Source of the DNA: Paracoccaceae bacterium
GTDB taxonomy: Bacteria; Pseudomonadota; Alphaproteobacteria; Rhodobacterales; Rhodobacteraceae
Direction: 5' to 3'
NCBI GenBank assembly: GCA_024636555.1
Contig: JAGXGW010000010.1
Span: 1-63,134, forward strand
DNA: 63,134 bases
The translations under genes were made by a program, and so were the position numbers. This document shows positions 28,231-38,170 of this stretch, piece after piece (position 1 is the first letter of the stretch; each line of letters begins with the position of its first letter). The notes under the pieces are model-generated. The model saw only the letters and a list, made by a program, of their open reading frames with translations. It ran no database searches and was not told the DNA's origin.

Positions 28231-28838
28231 CGATGATTACCTTTTCCTTCTACCTGTTTGCCATTTCCGCGCTGACGGGCGGGCTTTTTACAGTGATCAG
28301 CCGCAGCCCGGTGCATTCGGTGCTGTGGCTGATCCTGACCTTCCTGTCGGCGGCGGGCCTGTTTGTCCTTCTGGGGGCCGAATTTGTGGCGATGCTGCTG
28401 GTGATCGTCTATGTCGGCGCGGTTGCGGTGCTGTTTTTGTTCGTCGTGATGATGCTGGATGTGGATTTCGCGGGGCTCAAGGCAGAGATGGCGCGCTATA
28501 TGCCGCTGGCGCTCCTGATCGGTCTGGTACTGTTGATGCAACTGTCGCTGGCTTTCGGCGTCTGGCAGACATCCGACACCGCCATGGCCGCACGCGAAGC
28601 GGTGACACCGATCGGTGTGACCAATACCGCCGCCCTCGGCCTGCTGCTCTATGACAAATATTTCCTGCTGTTCCAACTGTCCGGCCTGATCCTGCTGGTC
28701 GCCATGATCGGTGCGATCGTGCTGACCCTGCGGCATCGCCGCGACATCAAGCGTCAGGATGTGCTGGCACAGATGTGGCGCGATCCGGCCAAGGCGATGG
28801 AACTGAAAGATGTGAAACCGGGGCAGGGATTGTTGTGA
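28227..28838 (+). CDS. nuoJ: NADH-quinone oxidoreductase subunit J
   Basis: This 203-residue membrane subunit has five TM helices with the conserved [21 protein letters not shown] and [21 protein letters not shown] blocks (each listed only in part; the second includes the pi-bulge helix). The start overlaps the upstream ORF as ATGA (28227). A second ATG two codons on is possible. Its stop overlaps a micro-ORF start as TGATG. Confidence 0.96.
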   Translation: MTMITFSFYLFAISALTGGLFTVISRSPVHSVLWLILTFLSAAGLFVLLGAEFVAMLLVIVYVGAVAVLFLFVVMMLDVDFAGLKAEMARYMPLALLIGLVLLMQLSLAFGVWQTSDTAMAAREAVTPIGVTNTAALGLLLYDKYFLLFQLSGLILLVAMIGAIVLTLRHRRDIKRQDVLAQMWRDPAKAMELKDVKPGQGLL

Positions 28839-28903
28839 TGGACGGTCCCGGCCGGATCACCGCCGTTGCGGTGGGCATGGCCGGGATTGTCTTCGTGATC
28901 TGA
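28838..28903 (+). CDS. Possible 21-residue TM micro-peptide between nuoJ and nuoK
   Basis: An ATG overlapping the nuoJ stop (TGATG) opens a 22-codon frame, [19 protein letters not shown] and VI to a TGA at 28901-28903. AGGGA (28825-28829) is 8 bases upstream, a good ribosome site. The peptide is a single hydrophobic helix. It is too short for routine gene calling. Coupling and RBS favour translation, but no homolog comparison was possible. Confidence 0.4.
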   Translation: MDGPGRITAVAVGMAGIVFVI

Positions 28904-28948
28904 ACCACGAACCGGAAGAAGTGAGGCCGCAAGGCCCGGAGGGACGAC

Positions 28949-29254
28949 ATGATTGGCTTGGAACATTATCTCACGGTCGCCGCGGCGCTGTTCGTCATAG
29001 GGATATTCGGTCTCTTCCTGAACCGGAAGAACGTCATCATTCTGCTGATGTCGATTGAACTTATGCTGCTGGCCGTGAATATAAACCTTGTCGCCTTTTC
29101 CAGTTTCCTTGGTGATCTGGTGGGACAGGTCTTTACCCTTTTCGTGCTGACAGTGGCCGCTGCCGAGGCCGCAATCGGCCTTGCGATCCTCGTGTGCTTC
29201 TTCCGCAACCGGGGCACGATCGCCGTCGAAGACGCCAATGTGATGAAGGGCTAA
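28949..29254 (+). CDS. nuoK: NADH-quinone oxidoreductase subunit K
   Basis: This 101-residue, three-TM subunit has the conserved intramembrane Glu in [12 protein letters not shown] and a second in [10 protein letters not shown], both needed for proton translocation. GGAGGG sits before the ATG. Length and sequence are typical for the family. Confidence 0.96.
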   Translation: MIGLEHYLTVAAALFVIGIFGLFLNRKNVIILLMSIELMLLAVNINLVAFSSFLGDLVGQVFTLFVLTVAAAEAAIGLAILVCFFRNRGTIAVEDANVMKG

Positions 29255-29261
29255 GACTATC

Positions 29262-31229
29262 ATGGCAACGATCATTCTGTTCGCGCCCCTCATCGGGGCC
29301 CTGATCGCGGGTTTCGGCTGGCGGATCATCGGTGAGGCCGCGGCGATGTGGGTGACCACGGGTCTGCTGTTCCTTGCGGCGCTGCTGTCGTGGATCATCT
29401 TCCTGACCTTCGACGGGGTCACCCAGCAGGTCGAGATCCTGCGCTGGATCGAAAGCGGCACGCTCAGCACCGATTGGGCGATCCGCATGGACCGTCTGAC
29501 CGCGATCATGCTGGTGGTGATCACATCGGTCTCGGCGCTCGTGCATCTCTATTCCTTCGGCTACATGGCGCATGACCCGCAGTGGAAAGAGCACGAGAGC
29601 TACAAACCGCGCTTCTTCGCCTATCTGTCCTTCTTCACCTTCGCGATGCTGATGCTGGTGACAGCCGACAACCTGTTGCAGATGTTCTTCGGCTGGGAGG
29701 GCGTGGGCGTCGCCTCCTACCTGCTGATCGGTTTCTACTACCGCAAGCCTTCGGCCAATGCCGCCGCGATCAAGGCCTTCGTGGTCAACCGCGTGGGTGA
29801 CTTCGGCTTTCTGCTGGGCATCTTCGGCCTGTTCTACCTGACGGACAGCATCCGGTTTGACGATATCTTCGCCATGGGGCCGCAGCTGGCCGAGACACAA
29901 CTCGTGTTCCTGTGGACCGAGTGGAACGCCGCGAACCTGATCGCGTTTTTGCTGTTCATCGGCGCGATGGGCAAATCGGCGCAGCTTTTCCTGCACACAT
30001 GGCTTCCCGATGCGATGGAAGGCCCGACACCCGTGTCGGCGCTGATCCATGCCGCAACGATGGTGACTGCCGGTGTGTTTCTTGTCTGCCGCATGTCGCC
30101 CATTCTGGAATATGCGCCTGAGGCGATGATGTTCGTGACCTTCCTTGGCGCGACCACGGCCTTTGTCGCGGCGACCATCGGTCTGGTGCAAAACGACATC
30201 AAGCGCGTCATCGCCTATTCGACCATGTCGCAGCTTGGCTATATGTTCGTGGCGGCTGGGGTGGGCGTCTATTCGGTGGCGATGTTCCACCTGTTCACCC
30301 ATGCCTTCTTCAAGGCGATGCTGTTTCTGGGGGCGGGTTCCGTTATCCACGCGATGCATCACGAGCAGGACATGCGCAACTATGGCGCTCTGCGCAAGAA
30401 AATCCCCTATACGTTCTGGGCCATGATGATCGGCACACTGGCCATCACCGGCGTGGGCATCCCGCTCACTTACATCGGCTTTGCGGGCTTCTTCTCGAAA
30501 GATGCGGTTATTGAAAGCGCCTATGCCGCGACAGCGGGCGGCTATGCCTATTGGATGCTGGTCATCGCGGCTCTTTTCACCAGTTTCTACAGCTGGCGTC
30601 TGATGTTCCTGACATTCTTCGGCGAAGCGCGTGGCGACAAACACACCCATGAACATGCCCATGAAAGCCCCAAGGTCATGCTGATCCCGCTGGGCGTTCT
30701 GGCCATCGGGTCGATCTTTGCCGGTGTGGTCTGGTATGGGCCCTTCTTCGGCTCCACCGAGGAGGTGAACGACTGGTTTGCTGGTGCAATTTTCATGGCC
30801 GAAGGCAACACCGTTCTGCATGACGCGCATTACGTGGCGAAATGGGTCAAGTTCAGTCCCTTCATCGCGATGGTGCTGGGCTTCCTGACGGCCTATTGGT
30901 TCTATATCGTGAACCCCGCGCTGCCGCGCCAACTGGCCGATGCGCAGCGCCCGCTTTACCTTTTCCTGCTCAACAAATGGTATTTCGACGAGATCTATGA
31001 CGTGATCTTCGTGCGCCCGGCGCGCATGATCGGCAGGTTCTTCTGGAAACGCGGCGATGGCGATGTCATCGACGGCTCGATCAACGGAGTGGCAATGGGC
31101 GTGATCCCGATGCTGACCCGTTTCGCGGGCCGCGCACAGTCGGGTTACATCTTCACCTATGCCTTTGCGATGGTGATCGGAATCGTGGTTCTGGTTACGT
31201 GGATGACCTTCACCGGAGGGGCGAACTAA
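29262..31229 (+). CDS. nuoL: NADH-quinone oxidoreductase subunit L
   Basis: This 655-residue distal antiporter-like proton pump has about 16 TM helices and a long lateral helix near the C-terminus. Landmarks are [18 protein letters not shown] (pump Glu) and [18 protein letters not shown] (pump Lys/His region around [17 protein letters not shown]). A His-rich loop [10 protein letters not shown] lies near residue 465, in a variable region. The 1-base overlap with nuoM couples translation. Confidence 0.96.
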   Translation: MATIILFAPLIGALIAGFGWRIIGEAAAMWVTTGLLFLAALLSWIIFLTFDGVTQQVEILRWIESGTLSTDWAIRMDRLTAIMLVVITSVSALVHLYSFGYMAHDPQWKEHESYKPRFFAYLSFFTFAMLMLVTADNLLQMFFGWEGVGVASYLLIGFYYRKPSANAAAIKAFVVNRVGDFGFLLGIFGLFYLTDSIRFDDIFAMGPQLAETQLVFLWTEWNAANLIAFLLFIGAMGKSAQLFLHTWLPDAMEGPTPVSALIHAATMVTAGVFLVCRMSPILEYAPEAMMFVTFLGATTAFVAATIGLVQNDIKRVIAYSTMSQLGYMFVAAGVGVYSVAMFHLFTHAFFKAMLFLGAGSVIHAMHHEQDMRNYGALRKKIPYTFWAMMIGTLAITGVGIPLTYIGFAGFFSKDAVIESAYAATAGGYAYWMLVIAALFTSFYSWRLMFLTFFGEARGDKHTHEHAHESPKVMLIPLGVLAIGSIFAGVVWYGPFFGSTEEVNDWFAGAIFMAEGNTVLHDAHYVAKWVKFSPFIAMVLGFLTAYWFYIVNPALPRQLADAQRPLYLFLLNKWYFDEIYDVIFVRPARMIGRFFWKRGDGDVIDGSINGVAMGVIPMLTRFAGRAQSGYIFTYAFAMVIGIVVLVTWMTFTGGAN

Positions 31230-32770
31230 TGGATAACCTTCTTTCCATCGTCACCTTCATTCCGGCGCTGGCGGCCCTGATCCTGATCGTGTTCCTGCGC
31301 GGGGACGAGGCGGCTGCCAACCGCAACGCCAAATGGCTGGCCCTGATCGCGACAAGCGTGACCTTCCTTGTCTCGCTGTTCATCCTGTTGCAGTTCGACA
31401 GCGCCGATACCGGTTTCCAGTTCGTCGAGGAACGGACATGGATCATGGGTCTGACCTACAAGATGGGTGTGGACGGGATCAGCATCCTGTTCGTGATGCT
31501 CACCACCTTCATGATGCCGCTGGTCATTGCCGCGTCATGGGATGTGAACACCCGCGTCAAGGAATATATGGTCGCCTTCCTGCTGCTGGAAACGCTGATA
31601 CTCGGGGTGTTCATGGCGCTGGATCTGGTGCTGTTCTACCTGTTCTTCGAGGCCGGTCTGATCCCGATGTTCCTGATCATTGGCATCTGGGGCGGCAAGG
31701 CGCGGATCTATGCCAGCTTCAAGTTCTTCCTCTACACCTTCCTCGGCTCGGTGCTGATGCTGGTGGCGATGGTGGCGATGTATGCCGATGCGGGCACCAC
31801 CGATATTCCGACGCTGATGACGCATCAGTTCGGCTCTGCAAGTTTCAGCGTGCTGGGCATCCAGATCGTGGGCGGTTTGCAGACGCTGCTGTTTCTGGCC
31901 TTTTTCGCCAGCTTTGCGGTCAAGATGCCGATGTGGCCCGTCCATACATGGCTGCCCGATGCCCACGTGCAGGCCCCGACGGCAGGCTCTGTCGTGCTGG
32001 CGGCGATACTGCTGAAGATGGGCGGCTACGGTTTCCTGCGCTTTTCGCTGCCGATGTTCCCTGTCGGGTCGGATGTGATGACGCCGCTGGTGCTGTGGAT
32101 GTCGGCCATCGCGATCGTCTACACCTCGCTGGTGGCGCTGGTGCAGGCCGATATGAAAAAGCTGATCGCCTATTCCTCCGTCGCCCATATGGGTTACGTG
32201 ACGATGGGGATTTTCGCGGCCAACCAGCAGGGGATCGACGGGGCGATTTTCCAGATGATCAGCCACGGATTCATCTCCGGCGCATTGTTCCTGTGTGTAG
32301 GCGTGATCTATGACCGGATGCATACCCGCGAGATCGACGCCTATGGCGGTCTGGTGAACCGGATGCCCGCTTACGCGCTGATCTTCATGTTCTTCACCAT
32401 GGCCAATGTCGGCTTGCCGGGCACTTCGGGCTTCGTCGGCGAATTCCTTGTGCTGGTGGGTATCTTCCAGGTCAACACATGGGTGGCGTTGGTGGCGACA
32501 TCGGGGGTGATCCTGTCGGCGGCCTATGCTTTGTGGCTGTACCGCCGCGTGGTGCTGGGTGATCTGATCAAGGAAAGCCTGCGCGCGATCACCGATATGA
32601 CCCGCCGCGAAAAGGCGATCTTTGCACCGCTGGTGGTGATGACGCTGTTGCTCGGCGTCTACCCCGCGCTGGTGACCGATATCATCGGCCCCTCCGTCGA
32701 GGCGCTGATCGCCGATTATGACATTGCCCGTGCCGAAGGGGCTTCCCTTCCCATGCTGGCCCAGAACTGA
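31229..32770 (+). CDS. nuoM: NADH-quinone oxidoreductase subunit M
   Basis: This 513-residue antiporter-like subunit has the pump Glu in [17 protein letters not shown] and the Lys helix region [22 protein letters not shown] 31229 overlaps the nuoL TAA; the open extension to 31199 lies inside nuoL. Sixteen bases separate its stop from nuoN. Confidence 0.97.
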   Translation: MDNLLSIVTFIPALAALILIVFLRGDEAAANRNAKWLALIATSVTFLVSLFILLQFDSADTGFQFVEERTWIMGLTYKMGVDGISILFVMLTTFMMPLVIAASWDVNTRVKEYMVAFLLLETLILGVFMALDLVLFYLFFEAGLIPMFLIIGIWGGKARIYASFKFFLYTFLGSVLMLVAMVAMYADAGTTDIPTLMTHQFGSASFSVLGIQIVGGLQTLLFLAFFASFAVKMPMWPVHTWLPDAHVQAPTAGSVVLAAILLKMGGYGFLRFSLPMFPVGSDVMTPLVLWMSAIAIVYTSLVALVQADMKKLIAYSSVAHMGYVTMGIFAANQQGIDGAIFQMISHGFISGALFLCVGVIYDRMHTREIDAYGGLVNRMPAYALIFMFFTMANVGLPGTSGFVGEFLVLVGIFQVNTWVALVATSGVILSAAYALWLYRRVVLGDLIKESLRAITDMTRREKAIFAPLVVMTLLLGVYPALVTDIIGPSVEALIADYDIARAEGASLPMLAQN

Positions 32771-32786
32771 ACAGGAGCGCTGAGAG

Positions 32787-34226
32787 ATGATCGAGGCTGA
32801 TCTGACCATTATCCTGCCGGAAATCCTGCTGTCGCTCTTTGCGATGCTGGCACTGCTGTTCGGGGTCTATACGAGCAAGGACAAGATGGCACCGCTGCTG
32901 ACATGGGCGACGGCGGGCGTATTCGTTCTGCTGGCGGCATGGATCGGGCTGAACGGCGGCGGCGACAACGTGGCCTTTGGCGGCATGTTCCACGATGACG
33001 CCTTCTCGCGTTTCTCCAAGGTGACGATCCTGCTGGCCGCGGCCGCCGTGCTGGTGATGAGCCAGGACTACATGGAGCGGCGCGGGCTGCTGCGTTTTGA
33101 ATATCCGGTTCTGGTCGCGCTCAGCACTGTCGGTATGATGATGATGGTCAGCGCGGGCGATCTGATGGCGCTCTATATGGGGTTGGAGCTGCAATCGCTG
33201 GCGCTGTACGTGATCGCCTCGCTGCGCCGCGACAGCCTGAAATCCACCGAGGCCGGTCTGAAATATTTCATCCTCGGCGCGCTGTCCTCCGGCCTGCTGC
33301 TCTATGGCGCCTCGTTGGTGTACGGCTATGCGGGCACGACGCTGTTCTCCGGCATCATCATAGCGGCAGGCGACGGGCAGATGTCGCTGGGGCTGCTGTT
33401 CGGTCTGGTCTTCGTGATCTCGGGCCTCGCGTTCAAGATCTCGGCGGTGCCGTTCCATATGTGGACGCCCGACGTCTACGAAGGCTCGCCCACACCTGTC
33501 ACAGCCTTCTTCGCGACTGCACCCAAAATGGCCGCGATGGCGCTGTTTGCCCGCGTGTTGCACGATGCCTTCGGCGGGGCCACGGCGGATTGGCAGCAGA
33601 TTCTGGCGCTTCTGTCGGTGCTGTCGATGTTCCTTGGTGCGATTGCCGCGATCGGGCAGCGCAATATCAAGCGTCTGATGGCCTTTTCGTCCATCGCGCA
33701 TATGGGTTATGCGCTGATCGGTCTGGTTGCAGGCACGGCCTTTGGCGTGCAGGCGATGCTGGTCTATATGGCTGTCTACCTGACGATGAATATTGGCACC
33801 TTCGCCTTCATCCTGTCGCTGGAGAAGGACGGCACGCCCGTCACCGATATCGCTGCGCTCAACATGTATGCCAAGCGCGAGCCGGGCAAGGCGCTGGCGA
33901 TGCTGGTGCTGTTGTTCAGCCTTGCTGGCGTGCCGCCGTTCCTTGGCTTTTTCGCCAAGCTGGGCGTGTGGCAGGCGGCGCTGGATGTGGGTATGGTCTG
34001 GCTGGTGATTGCATCGGCTGTCGCCTCGGCCATCGGTGCCTTCTACTACCTGCGGATCGTCTACTTCATGTATTTCGGCGACGAGGGCGAGGAACTGGAC
34101 AGGGGCCGTTCGCCCGTGTTGTGGGTCTTTCTGATGGGATCGGCGGCGGTGATGCTGTTCGGCGTGATCAACCTCTTCGGGATCGAGGGCGCGGCAGCCG
34201 CCGCGGCGGCAACGCTTGTCAACTGA
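32787..34226 (+). CDS. nuoN: NADH-quinone oxidoreductase subunit N
   Basis: This 479-residue antiporter-like membrane subunit is the third proton pump. The conserved [17 protein letters not shown] carries the pump Glu, and [20 protein letters not shown] the mid-protein signature. The C-terminus is Ala-rich. It overlaps birA by 11 bases, so birA is read in the same transcript. Confidence 0.97.
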   Translation: MIEADLTIILPEILLSLFAMLALLFGVYTSKDKMAPLLTWATAGVFVLLAAWIGLNGGGDNVAFGGMFHDDAFSRFSKVTILLAAAAVLVMSQDYMERRGLLRFEYPVLVALSTVGMMMMVSAGDLMALYMGLELQSLALYVIASLRRDSLKSTEAGLKYFILGALSSGLLLYGASLVYGYAGTTLFSGIIIAAGDGQMSLGLLFGLVFVISGLAFKISAVPFHMWTPDVYEGSPTPVTAFFATAPKMAAMALFARVLHDAFGGATADWQQILALLSVLSMFLGAIAAIGQRNIKRLMAFSSIAHMGYALIGLVAGTAFGVQAMLVYMAVYLTMNIGTFAFILSLEKDGTPVTDIAALNMYAKREPGKALAMLVLLFSLAGVPPFLGFFAKLGVWQAALDVGMVWLVIASAVASAIGAFYYLRIVYFMYFGDEGEELDRGRSPVLWVFLMGSAAVMLFGVINLFGIEGAAAAAAATLVN

Positions 34227-34977
34227 CGCGCTGCCGGCGGGCTGGCCGGAGGGTACATCCCGCATCGTGCTGGCCGAGGTGGACAACACGCTGAACGAGG
34301 CGGTGCGCCGCTTTGACAGCCTGCAAGGGCCGACATGGATACTGGCCCTGCACCAGACCGCCGCACGCGGGCGGCGGGGCAGGGCCTGGTCCCATCCGGC
34401 GGGCAATTTTGCCGCCACGCTGGTGCTCCCCGGCCCGATGCCACCGGCAACGGCAGCCTTGCGGAGCTTTGTGGCCTCGCTCGCGCTGCATGATGCCTTT
34501 GCCGATGCGACGGGGCGGCCCGGCAGCTTTGCGCTGAAATGGCCCAATGATGTGTTGCTGAACGGCGGCAAGGTGGCGGGGATGCTGCTGGAAACGCTGG
34601 GTCCGCACGGCACGGCGCTGTCCATCGGGATCGGTGTCAATTTGGCCCAAGCCCCGGATGCGGGCGCGCTGGAGGCGGGGGCGGTGCGCCCTGTGTCCCT
34701 GCTGTCGGAAACCGGCGCCTCGGTCAGCCCTGCGGACTTCCTCGACCTGCTGGCGGTGGCCTATGCCCGCCACGAGGCGCAGTTCATCGCCTACGGGTTT
34801 GCGCCGATCCGCGCCGCATGGCTGGCCCGTGCCGCCCGTCTGGGCGAGGTGATCACCGCACGTCTTCCCGCCGAGGAGATCACGGGCCGTTTCGACACGG
34901 TGGACGAGCAGGGGCAACTTGTCCTATCAACGCCGCAAGGGCTGCGCCGCATTGCTGCGGCCGATGTCTATTTCTGA
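34216..34977 (+). CDS. birA: Biotin--protein ligase (BirA, no HTH domain)
   Basis: BirA attaches biotin to acceptor lysines of carboxylases such as MccA. The 253-residue form lacks the N-terminal HTH repressor domain of E. coli BirA (321 residues), so it is a ligase only. The biotin/ATP site [16 protein letters not shown] and the lysine helix [16 protein letters not shown] are visible. I use TTG 34216, which overlaps the nuoN end; there is no ATG before the conserved core, and other alternative starts are possible. The nuoN-birA-coaX-rnj order seems common in this group. Confidence 0.9.
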   Translation: MSTDALPAGWPEGTSRIVLAEVDNTLNEAVRRFDSLQGPTWILALHQTAARGRRGRAWSHPAGNFAATLVLPGPMPPATAALRSFVASLALHDAFADATGRPGSFALKWPNDVLLNGGKVAGMLLETLGPHGTALSIGIGVNLAQAPDAGALEAGAVRPVSLLSETGASVSPADFLDLLAVAYARHEAQFIAYGFAPIRAAWLARAARLGEVITARLPAEEITGRFDTVDEQGQLVLSTPQGLRRIAAADVYF

Positions 34978-34988
34978 GGATCGCCGTC

Positions 34989-35768
34989 ATGCTACTGGCC
35001 ATCGATACCGGCAACACAAACACGGTTTTCTCGATCTGGGACGGCACGGATATTTTGTGCACGCTGCGGACCTCAACAGAGCATCAGCGCACGGCGGATC
35101 AATATTACGTCTGGCTTAGCGCGCTGCTGAACCATCATAATATCCCGATGGATATCAACGCGGTCATCATCTCCTCCACGGTGCCGCGTGTGGTCTTCAA
35201 TCTGCGGGTTCTGGCGGATCGCTATTTCAACTGCCGCCCGCTTGTGGTGGGCAAGCCGGAATGCCTTTTGCCGACGGCTCCGCGCGTGGACGAGGGCACG
35301 GCGGTGGGGCCGGATCGTCTGGTCAACACCGCCGGTGCCTATGACCGCTACGGCGGCGATCTGATCGTGGTGGATTTCGGCACGGCCACGACCTTTGACG
35401 TGGTGGCCCATGACGGGGCTTATGTCGGCGGTGTGATCGCGCCCGGCGTGAACCTGTCGCTGCAAGCCCTGCACGAGGCCGCAGCGGCGTTGCCGCATGT
35501 GGATGTGACCAAACCCGCCCGCGTGATCGGCACCAATACGGTGGCCTGTATGCAATCGGGCGTGTTCTGGGGCTATGTCGGGCTGGTGCGCGGCATTTGC
35601 GACCAGATCAAAGCGGAATACGAGCGCCCCATGCGCGTGATATCAACGGGCGGACTGGCCCCGCTGTTCGGACAGGGCGATACACTGTTCGACCAATTCG
35701 ATGAAACGCTGACGATCCATGGCCTGACGGTCATTCATCAGTATAACAAGGACCAAGGTAACTTATGA
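34989..35768 (+). CDS. coaX: Type III pantothenate kinase
   Basis: CoaX phosphorylates pantothenate, the first step of CoA synthesis. The 259-residue ASKHA-fold protein starts LLAIDTGNTNTVFSIWD (phosphate loop, Asp) and has GPDRLVNTAGAYDRYG and the adenosine motif DFGTATTFDV. ATG 34989 follows GAGGA at 34976-34980. It overlaps the RNase J gene by ATGA. As with other type III enzymes, feedback inhibition by CoA is not expected. Confidence 0.95.
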   Translation: MLLAIDTGNTNTVFSIWDGTDILCTLRTSTEHQRTADQYYVWLSALLNHHNIPMDINAVIISSTVPRVVFNLRVLADRYFNCRPLVVGKPECLLPTAPRVDEGTAVGPDRLVNTAGAYDRYGGDLIVVDFGTATTFDVVAHDGAYVGGVIAPGVNLSLQALHEAAAALPHVDVTKPARVIGTNTVACMQSGVFWGYVGLVRGICDQIKAEYERPMRVISTGGLAPLFGQGDTLFDQFDETLTIHGLTVIHQYNKDQGNL

Positions 35769-37438
35769 GCAGCAACAGATTGATCTACCTTCCCCTCGGC
35801 GGTGCCGGGGAGATTGGTATGAATTGCTATGTCTACGGATATGGCGCCAAGGACAAAGAGCGGCTGATCGTTGTCGATATCGGCGTGGCCTTCCCCGATA
35901 TGGACGGCACGCCGGGCGTGGATCTGATCCTGCCCGATATCGCATGGCTGGAAGAGCGCAAGAACCAGATCGAGGCGGTGTTCATCACCCATGCCCATGA
36001 GGACCACGTGGGCGCTATCGGCCACCTGTTCGAGCGTCTGGGCCAGCCCAAGGTCTATGCCCGCGCCTTCACCTCGAATATCGCGCGCGGCAAGCTGGCG
36101 GAATACGGCTATTCCGACAAGGTGGTCTCGACCGTCTCGAAATGGCCCCAGACGGTGACGGCTGGCCCGTTCACCGTGGGGTTCCTGCCGATCTCGCATT
36201 CGATCCCCGAAAGCTCCGCCATGGTGATCGACACGCCCGAGGGCCGCGTGATCCATACCGGCGATTTCAAGATCGACCATGATCCGCATGTCGGAGAGCC
36301 GTTCGATCCCGATCTCTGGGCCGAGGTTTCGGCGGGCGGCGTCAAGGCGCTGATCTGCGACAGCACCAACATCTTCAACCAGCACGAGGGGCGTTCCGAA
36401 TCCAGTGTCGGTCCGGCCATCGAGGATCTGGTGCGCGGGCAAAAGGGCATGGTTGTCGCCACGACCTTCGCCAGCAACGTGGCGCGGGTCAAAACGCTGG
36501 CCGACGCCGGTGTGCGGGCAGGGCGGTCGATCTGCCTGATGGGCCGCGCGATGCGCCGCATGATCGAGGCGTCGATCGAGACCGGCGTGCTGAGCGATTT
36601 CCCCCGCGTGATCAGCCCCGAGGATATAAAATCGCTGCCGCGCGACAATGTCATGCTGCTGGTCACCGGATCGCAGGGTGAACGCCGCGCCGCCAGCGCG
36701 CAGCTTGCAAATGGCAAATATCAGGGGATCACGCTGAAAGAGGGTGATCTGTTCCTGTTCTCCTCCAAGACCATTCCCGGCAACGAGAAGGGCGTTATCC
36801 GCATCATCAACCAGTTCAGCGAAATGGGCGTGGATGTGGTGGATGACAGCAACGGAAAGTATCACGTCTCCGGACATGCCAACCGCCCCGATATCGAATT
36901 CGTGCAAAAGCTGGTGAAACCGCAGATCGTGATCCCGATGCACGGCGAACATCGCCACCTGCGCGAGATGGTCAAGGTGGCCAAGGGCAACCGCTTCCAG
37001 TCGATCCTAGCCACCAACGGGATGATCGTGAACCTCAGCGGCAACGAACCTGCCGTGGCGGGCTATGTCGAGACGGGGCGCACCTATCTGGACGGCAGCG
37101 CGCAGGTCGGCGCGCTGGACGGGGTTGTGCGCGACCGGATCCGCATGGCCCTGAACGGGCATGTCACGGTCACGCTGATCCTTGACGACGAGAACGAGCC
37201 TTTGGGCGAGCCGTGGTGCGAGATCATGGGGCTGGCCACAACGGGCCGGTCGCGCGCGCCGCTGGTCGATGTGCTGGAGGCGGATCTGGACCAGTTCATC
37301 AACCGCGCGGCTGACAATACGATGGCCGATGACGACAAGCTGGAGCAGGCCTTGAAAAAGGTGGTGCGCCAGACCGCGCTGGACGAGATCGGCAAGAAGC
37401 CCGAGGTGACCGTGGTCATCAGCCGCCTGAGCGCCTGA
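35765..37438 (+). CDS. rnj: RNase J-family metallo-beta-lactamase ribonuclease
   Basis: This 557-residue protein has the metallo-beta-lactamase motif THAHEDHVGAIGHL (H76, H78, D80, H81), VIHTGDFKID (motif III) and HGEHRHL (beta-CASP His), with a beta-CASP insert between. Bacterial RNase J is a 5'-3' exo/endonuclease of RNA turnover and rRNA maturation; alphaproteobacterial versions are of this length. The start overlaps the coaX stop. It ends the long nuo transcript, 23 bases from the convergent tetR stop. Confidence 0.92.
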   Translation: MSSNRLIYLPLGGAGEIGMNCYVYGYGAKDKERLIVVDIGVAFPDMDGTPGVDLILPDIAWLEERKNQIEAVFITHAHEDHVGAIGHLFERLGQPKVYARAFTSNIARGKLAEYGYSDKVVSTVSKWPQTVTAGPFTVGFLPISHSIPESSAMVIDTPEGRVIHTGDFKIDHDPHVGEPFDPDLWAEVSAGGVKALICDSTNIFNQHEGRSESSVGPAIEDLVRGQKGMVVATTFASNVARVKTLADAGVRAGRSICLMGRAMRRMIEASIETGVLSDFPRVISPEDIKSLPRDNVMLLVTGSQGERRAASAQLANGKYQGITLKEGDLFLFSSKTIPGNEKGVIRIINQFSEMGVDVVDDSNGKYHVSGHANRPDIEFVQKLVKPQIVIPMHGEHRHLREMVKVAKGNRFQSILATNGMIVNLSGNEPAVAGYVETGRTYLDGSAQVGALDGVVRDRIRMALNGHVTVTLILDDENEPLGEPWCEIMGLATTGRSRAPLVDVLEADLDQFINRAADNTMADDDKLEQALKKVVRQTALDEIGKKPEVTVVISRLSA

Positions 37439-37461
37439 TCCTTTTTACGCCCGCGTCGGAC

Positions 37462-38067
37462 CTAGTCGATGGCGCGGGCGAAGACCTGACGAAAGAACGC
37501 CTCGCGCGCGGGCTGGTCCATCTCCTGCACGTTATGCATCCGGCCCGACAGGAGCAGCGAGGCGAAGCCGTGCACCATGCTCCAGCTGGCCATGACATCG
37601 GCCATGGCGGCGGTATCCTCATAGGGCGAGACGCCGCGCAGCCGCGCGATATCCTGCGCGAGATGGTCGAAGGCTGCCGTGGCTGCCGCCTCCAGCGCGG
37701 GGTCGCAGACATCCATCTTGTCCGACCCGAACATCAGCTTGAACAAGGCCGGTGATGCGATGGTGAAATCCAGATAGCCCAGACCGGAGGCGACCAGCAG
37801 GTCGCCGGCATCCTGCGTCTGACAGGCGTTCTGGCGCGCTTGCATCGCCGCCAGAAACTGGCGGAACCCTTGCGTGGCCAGTGCAACCAGCAAGCCCTGC
37901 GTATCGCCGAAATGATGCGCCGGTGCCGAGTGGCTGACACCCACCTCCCGCGCGACGCGGCGCAGGGAAAACCCCTCCATACCGGTTTCGGCCAAGACGG
38001 ATTCGCCTGCCGCCAGCAGGGCAGCGCGCAGATCGCCGTGGTGGTAGCTGTGTTTTTCCACTGTCAT
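37462..38067 (-). CDS. TetR/AcrR-family repressor
   Basis: This 201-residue regulator has its HTH at about residues 12-60 (RRVAREVGVSHSAPAHHFGDTQ as two helices, in part) and a ligand domain of the WHG type (SWSMVHGFASLLLSGRM). It faces two membrane-protein genes, and a long inverted repeat lies between, so it most likely represses both directions. Its own promoter (-35 TTGACA, -10 TAACAT, 17-bp spacer) places transcription start at or next to the A of the ATG, so its mRNA may be leaderless. The ligand is unknown. Confidence 0.9.
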   Translation of the reverse strand: MTVEKHSYHHGDLRAALLAAGESVLAETGMEGFSLRRVAREVGVSHSAPAHHFGDTQGLLVALATQGFRQFLAAMQARQNACQTQDAGDLLVASGLGYLDFTIASPALFKLMFGSDKMDVCDPALEAAATAAFDHLAQDIARLRGVSPYEDTAAMADVMASWSMVHGFASLLLSGRMHNVQEMDQPAREAFFRQVFARAID

Positions 38068-38073
38068 AACGGG

Positions 38074-38102
38074 ATGTTAACACTTCATCTGGACAGTGTC
38101 AA
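38074..38102 (-). promoter_or_regulatory. tetR promoter, probably leaderless
   Basis: On the minus strand TTGACA (38102-38097) is a perfect -35. TAACAT (38079-38074, 4 of 6) follows after exactly 17 bp. Only six bases separate the -10 box from the tetR ATG at 38067, so +1 would fall at the start codon. The -35 lies within the left arm of the operator. Confidence 0.65.
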
Positions 38103-38123
38103 ATTTGTCTTGACACTGTCCAG
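38089..38123. promoter_or_regulatory. TetR operator: 14-bp perfect inverted repeat
   Basis: CTGGACAGTGTCAA (38089-38102) and its exact complement TTGACACTGTCCAG (38110-38123) flank a 7-bp spacer. Each arm contains a perfect -35 hexamer, one per strand. A third half-site CACTGTCCAGAT (38149-38160) repeats the outer part (12 bp matching 38087-38098 inverted) just before the plus-strand start codon. This fits autoregulation plus control of the downstream pair. Confidence 0.75.
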
Positions 38124-38170
38124 TTAAGGCAGGCATCCTTGAATTTGTCACTGTCCAGATGGAGCGTAGG

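Noticed and set aside
30640-30672. His-rich loop of NuoL ([10 protein letters not shown]) as a metal-binding insertion
   Set aside because: It falls in a variable loop of NuoL and no structural support for metal binding is visible.
29133-30932. 599-codon minus-strand frame opposite nuoL
   Set aside because: The translation is charged (His/Glu/Arg/Gln-rich) as expected from reading membrane-protein codons backwards; no motif was found.
37439-37461. Terminator between rnj and tetR
   Set aside because: CCTTTTTACGCCCGCGTCGGACC has a T run but no stem of more than 3-4 bp before it.
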